Positions 60,001 to 64,000 of a stretch of 64,000 nucleotides of DNA are shown in pieces. The translations under genes were made by a program, and so were the position numbers. The stretch comes from Castanea sativa. Lineage: Eukaryota > Streptophyta > Magnoliopsida > Fagales > Fagaceae. The stretch lies in the NCBI RefSeq assembly GCF_040712315.1, contig NC_134023.1, positions 67,120,757 through 67,184,756 of the forward strand. Reading direction: 5' to 3'. Position 1 is the stretch's first letter; each line of letters begins with the position of its first letter. The notes under the pieces are model-generated. The model saw nothing but the letters and a program-made list of their open reading frames with translations, had not been told where the DNA came from and made no database searches.

Positions 60001-61100
60001 TCTGTCGCTCCATTCAAGATGATGTCTTGCTCTGGCCATTTAATCCAGATGGGGAGTACTCTGTTAAATCGGGGTATAGGTTCTTACAAGAGGCAAATCT
60101 GACCCAACAACCAGGACCCTCAAACACTGATACCATGAAACCTCTCTGGAAAAAAGTATGGGGATTGGAGGTACCGAATAAGGTTAAAACTTTGATATGG
60201 CGTGACTGCACAGATTCCTTACCCACCAAAGTGAACTTGTGTCGTCGCAAGATCATCCATGATAACCGGTGCGATATCTGCCGAATACACCAGGAAGACA
60301 CAGTCCATGCCTTGTACGGATGCCCAGTGCTGAGTTCCTTATGGAGTCAAAATCCAATTTGGAATCATGAAGCACTCAAGGGCACCACAAGCTTTACTGA
60401 CATTATGGGTTCTGTTTTTGCAGGTAATAGGGAGGCGACGCTTTTTTCACTTGTCATTTGGAACCTGTGGAATCGCCGGAACAATCTCCGTCTCGGCAAA
60501 GCAGCTCTGCCATTAGACAAAATAACAGAGCATGCTCGGGAAAGCCAGCTTGAAAATCCCACACATCCAGCGAACTACACTCTGCCCCGCGGTCAACAAC
60601 GAATGAAATGGTCTCCACCGGAAGCTCAACGATACAAAATCAACTATGATGCGGCAACGTTTGTGGAAGACAACCAAGCCAGACTGGGCATTGTCATACG
60701 CAACAGTGAAGGCCACGTCAGAGCCTCACTAACACAGCGAATCCCTTTGCCAACCACAGTGATTGAGATTGAAGCACTTGCCGCATGAAGAGCAATGGAG
60801 CTAGCTTTAGAACTCAGCTTGGACAACATTACTCTAGAGGGCGACAACGCGACTCTGTTCAACGCCTTGCAAAACAGAGACCCAACTTTGGCAATGCATG
60901 GACACCTAATAAAAGATATTTTATTTCTTAGCTCTTACTTTTCAACTTTTAGAGTATCCTTTGTACGCCGACAGTGTAATCAGTTGGCTCACTTTCTAGC
61001 TCGTAAAGCAAAGTTTCTACCACTAATAACTGTATGGATAGAGACTGTACCACCAGAACTTGTTGAAGTTCTTCAGGTAGATTTACCTAGCCTGCTTTAA
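57009..61100 (+). pseudogene. LINE ORF2: endonuclease, RT, zf-RVT, RNase H; four stops
   Basis: One frame of 1,363 codons from ATG 57009 to TAA 61098, with stops TAA 57141, TGA 57849, TGA 59520 and TGA 60786 and no frameshift. Endonuclease in the first ~230 codons (V-W-N-C-R-G-L-G, W-L-C-A-G-D-F-N-E-I, T-S-D-H). RT about codons 440-760 with S-D-P-D-G-M, R-P-I-S-L-S-N and F-A-D-D at codons 685-688. A zf-RVT region (C-D-I-C, H-A-L-Y-G-C-P) at about 1090-1108. A C-terminal RNase H with N-Y-D-A-A near 1215, E-I-E-A near 1253 and E-G-D-N near 1277. Three stops sit where tryptophan is expected. Confidence 0.92.
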
Positions 61101-61159
61101 TAAAATGTATTTGACTGGATTCTCAAAAAAAAAAAAAAAAAAAAAGAACAAGGCACTCA

Positions 61160-64000
61160 TCTTTTTTTTTTTTTTTTTTAAATACAAATTATTTACACTA
61201 ACCTTTCTCCAATACTAAAAAATGGCTTTAAAAATTCTATAAAAAATAACATCTTTAAATTTTTTGAATTTCCTATTAAAAAAATGTGTGGATAACCGTT
61301 TAAGTGAACGTTAAAATAGATCCAATTTTTTGGAGGGTGGAAAAGTGAACTTTGAATGTAGATCAAAATTCACTTTTATACCCAAAAAAATAATTAAAAA
61401 GAGTAAGAATTTGGATCTTCAATAGAACCACATTTTCTCCATTAATTTTTTATTTATTTATTTTGGATGAATTGAAATATATCATTGAAGAAAGAAAACC
61501 AAGAACAGACTGGGGAATAAAAATAAATAAATAAATAAATAAAAGGAAGCCTCTTCCCTCACGACAGCTCAAAAATGAAGGACGGAGAGGAGGAAGCTAT
61601 AGTCAATACCAGAATTTGCAAGGATCCATTACAAGATTTGGAGGGTCCACGAAAATAAACAAAATTCAAAGTCTTTTGTTATCAACCATATCTGCAATAA
61701 TCCAGTCAAAAGGCCTTGTACAAAAATGTAACAAAATCTCCTTCAATAAAAATTCATGGTCCTATTTCTCTTCTCTTTCCTGATATTGAACATATCTACA
61801 ACTTCTATCTATAGAAAACTCCTTTAAAATAGTATATTAGCAGCTAAAAAAAGCTTTGTAACTAGTATTACTAATATTGTTGCAAGACATTACATATATA
61901 TGTAAAGTTTTTTTTGGAGACTTGAACCACAACTCTTATCTCCCACACCTCATAAAAACTTTGTATTTGTGAAGTAATTATCATGCTAAAAGTACGCAGT
62001 GATTGGATTAATGGAATTGGGTGTGAGACTTGTGGATCTTAATTAGAAGAAAAGGCTAAGAGAGAAGTACAAAAAATCTTTACGTCTCTTTGGCTTAATC
62101 AAATAACCTTTTCTTAACTAGTTATATTTTGCTAAAAATATAATTTTTTATTCATTAATCAAATATTATTTGGTTTTTCCTTCCATACTTTATTTAATTA
62201 TTTGAGCTATATTGATTTAAAAAAATGAGCTAGATTTTCTCTCATTAAAATAGTACACATTTATTTGGTTTAACGGGTTATCTAGAAGTTTTATTTTCTT
62301 TCAAACTTTTATTAAGGATGTGTCAATTTTGTAAAAGTAACAATGATTTGAATGATATATTCTCGTTTGAACTGTAAATTTCTAAAATTTTTTTTTTTTA
62401 TGTAGACAGAATTAAAACTGTATAAGTTCAGGAAAATTCATTTATATAATCTAAATTATACTTTGGATCTAGCAGGTTATAGATTGACATTAAAACTAGT
62501 TTTTCTTGGGACATATCACGGGTTTACACATGGGCCTAGTCATGGGAATATAAAATAACTATAGTTATAAAATCTTTATGAATATAAATATCATTAGATA
62601 TGCGAATCCATTTAAAGTCCATGAAATTTTTTATATCTTTTTTTGAACTCATTGTAAATTGTAAATTCTGATGTTTTAGACCTTATCGTAAATTATGATT
62701 TTTCATGTTTTCAAACTTGATATTTGTAAAACTAATGTTAAATTATATTTTAGTTTTCAATCAATCTAAGATACAATTTCTAAGCTTACAAAATTTGATC
62801 TTGTGTACAATTTACTATTTTGCTTATTTAAATGTTTGATCAGACTAGTTAGGTTTTTGTTACTCATTAAGTTGTCAAGTTCACCCTTTTTTTCCCTTCC
62901 AAATTTAGATTAAGAAGAATAACAAGTATTAGGTCTTTCATTGAGATTATATGCATGAAACGAGTTTAGAAATTTGGAATATGATCAGAGTTTTAGAACT
63001 ATTGTGTACTTTTTTATTTTCTGTATTTCAGACACACGAGGTTGAATTTTTGTTTGTATTGATACTTCAGAGATTTTTGACAATTAAAATATTGAGGTTA
63101 GTTTTGGAGTTTACTTGATCTAATTTTCTCCTTTGGAGATAGTCACCCACCTAGCTCATAACCAGAATACACCCAAATAACTTTTTTTTATAAATACAGA
63201 AATTACTTCTAGGTACTCACCTAACGTGCACAATAATTTCGAAAGAAATTGTTAGAGATAAGGATTCTAGATGGCCAAAAACAAAAACAAAAAACAACAA
63301 AAAATAAATGTGAAGAATTTTTTGGAGGTTCCTAAGTGCTATGGCCTATGTGATAGTTTACTGGTCGGCTAGAGTCTGAGTCAAACGTTAAACTTTAGTA
63401 CTGTTGTTGTTTAGCATTGTTGCACTCTCTCTCTCTCTCTCTCTCTCATAATTTGTCACACTCAATCTCATGGCGCAGCTTTATAAAATTGCTTTTTCGG
63501 CCTCATATTTTCATCCACACATGGGAAATCATCATTGCACCCGCCACTCCTAGTCAAGCAAGTAGAATGACAGGATAAATATTTAAATTACCTGTGTTTT
63601 CTTATGGTACGTATGAATCTGAAGACTTGTAGTAGCAGTAGAGCAAATGGATATAGATATATGGGTTAAAAAGATTTTGTAATTTCTAATTTTTCTGATT
63701 ATCAGACATTAATTAAAATTGCACCTATAATACTCGAATTTGAGTCCATATATGAGTTTCTTAATAGATCAGAAGTATTACTGGAAAATTTCAATCCATA
63801 TATGAGTTTCTTAATAGATTAGAAATAACATAATCACCAATCATTAAAAAATAAAATGAAGGGAAAGGTGAAGTTGATAATACCAAAATAATTTTTTTTT
63901 AATTAACAATGACAAAAAAAAGGCATAAATAATGAATGTCAGTCAAAATAGGCTAAATTTTGGAAATTCACTAGCCACTCCTTTACCTATATGAAAATTG
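61160..64000. repeat. Unit 3 of the tandem duplication, right part
   Basis: Continues the unit after the LINE: 61430-61760 matches 44730-45030 and 45640-45720; 61990-62390 matches 46080-46475; 62290-63140 matches 20290-21180; 63215-64000 matches 47990-49400. Contains a (TC)n run at 63425-63447. No gene found; by the spacing of unit 2, a further exon 1 would be expected just beyond the right edge. Confidence 0.85.

Larger units (their letters stand above)
54968..61144 (+). mobile_element. Full-length L1-type LINE with 15-bp target duplication
   Basis: AGAACAAGGCACTCA flanks both ends (54953-54967, 61145-61159). Inside are a ~320-bp 5' region with a long T run, intact ORF1, ORF2 with four stops and no frameshift, AATAAA at 61099 and a poly(A) tail at 61125-61144. 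Unit 2 shows the uninterrupted site near 44490 (CTATAACAAAAATCCCACC). Plant L1 elements insert by target-primed reverse transcription, matching the long duplication and poly(A). Confidence 0.93.

Noticed and set aside
57849..60788. TGA read as tryptophan (alternative genetic code)
   Set aside because: Many tryptophans are still encoded by TGG in the same ORF, one stop is TAA, and the neighbouring plant genes use the standard code. Decay by G-to-A is simpler.

Overview
The window is nuclear DNA of a flowering plant, almost certainly a eudicot and probably a woody one. The evidence is AT-rich non-coding DNA, plant-type Ty1/copia and Ty3/gypsy (Tat-type) retrotransposons, L1-type LINEs with a DUF4283/CCHC ORF1, CACTA and PIF/Harbinger DNA transposons, several MITE families and a DUF247 gene. 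The overall repeat style recalls Fagales trees, but that is an impression from memory, not a demonstrated assignment. Nothing bacterial, organellar or viral was seen, and no tRNA, rRNA or CRISPR.

Layout. 1-1.98 kb: 5' part of a minus-strand LINE cut by the window edge. 2-3.67 kb: non-coding DNA with a MITE. 3.67-8.45 kb: complete but dead Ty1/copia element, minus strand. 8.88-12.56 kb: complete non-autonomous CACTA transposon ending just upstream of a DUF247 gene (12.6-14.0 kb) that has one premature stop. 15.15-17.7 kb: truncated Ty3/gypsy element (LTR, gag, protease). 18.2 kb: palindromic MITE. 19.4-21.3 kb: first unit of a local tandem duplication. 22.94-27.67 kb: PIF/Harbinger element with Myb-like and transposase genes, both damaged. 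27.69-38.94 kb: 11.2-kb Tat-type gypsy element, inserted about 15 bp from the Harbinger end; downstream of pol it carries a 151-bp tandem array and an antisense, spliced gene. 38.9-64 kb: two more units of the tandem duplication, the last split by a full-length 6.2-kb LINE (54.97-61.14 kb).

How the parts relate. After subtracting the Harbinger, gypsy and LINE insertions, equivalent blocks at 19.7, 45.8 and 62.0 kb lie about 10 kb apart, so the right two thirds of the window was an approximately 10-kb tandem array later invaded by transposons. The array carries a small multi-pass membrane protein gene I do not recognise: a 3' remnant near 21.2 kb, a broken copy at 40.7-41.2 kb and a possibly intact two-exon copy at 50.06-52.91 kb. 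This family and the DUF247 gene are the only non-transposon gene candidates.

Decay pattern. The gypsy LTR pair differs at 20 positions by my count, all transitions and with no indel. Nearly all in-frame stops in the gypsy gag-pol, its antisense gene and the second LINE can be explained by single C-to-T or G-to-A changes, with few frameshifts. That fits silencing by cytosine methylation followed by deamination. The copia LTRs show a mixed spectrum instead.
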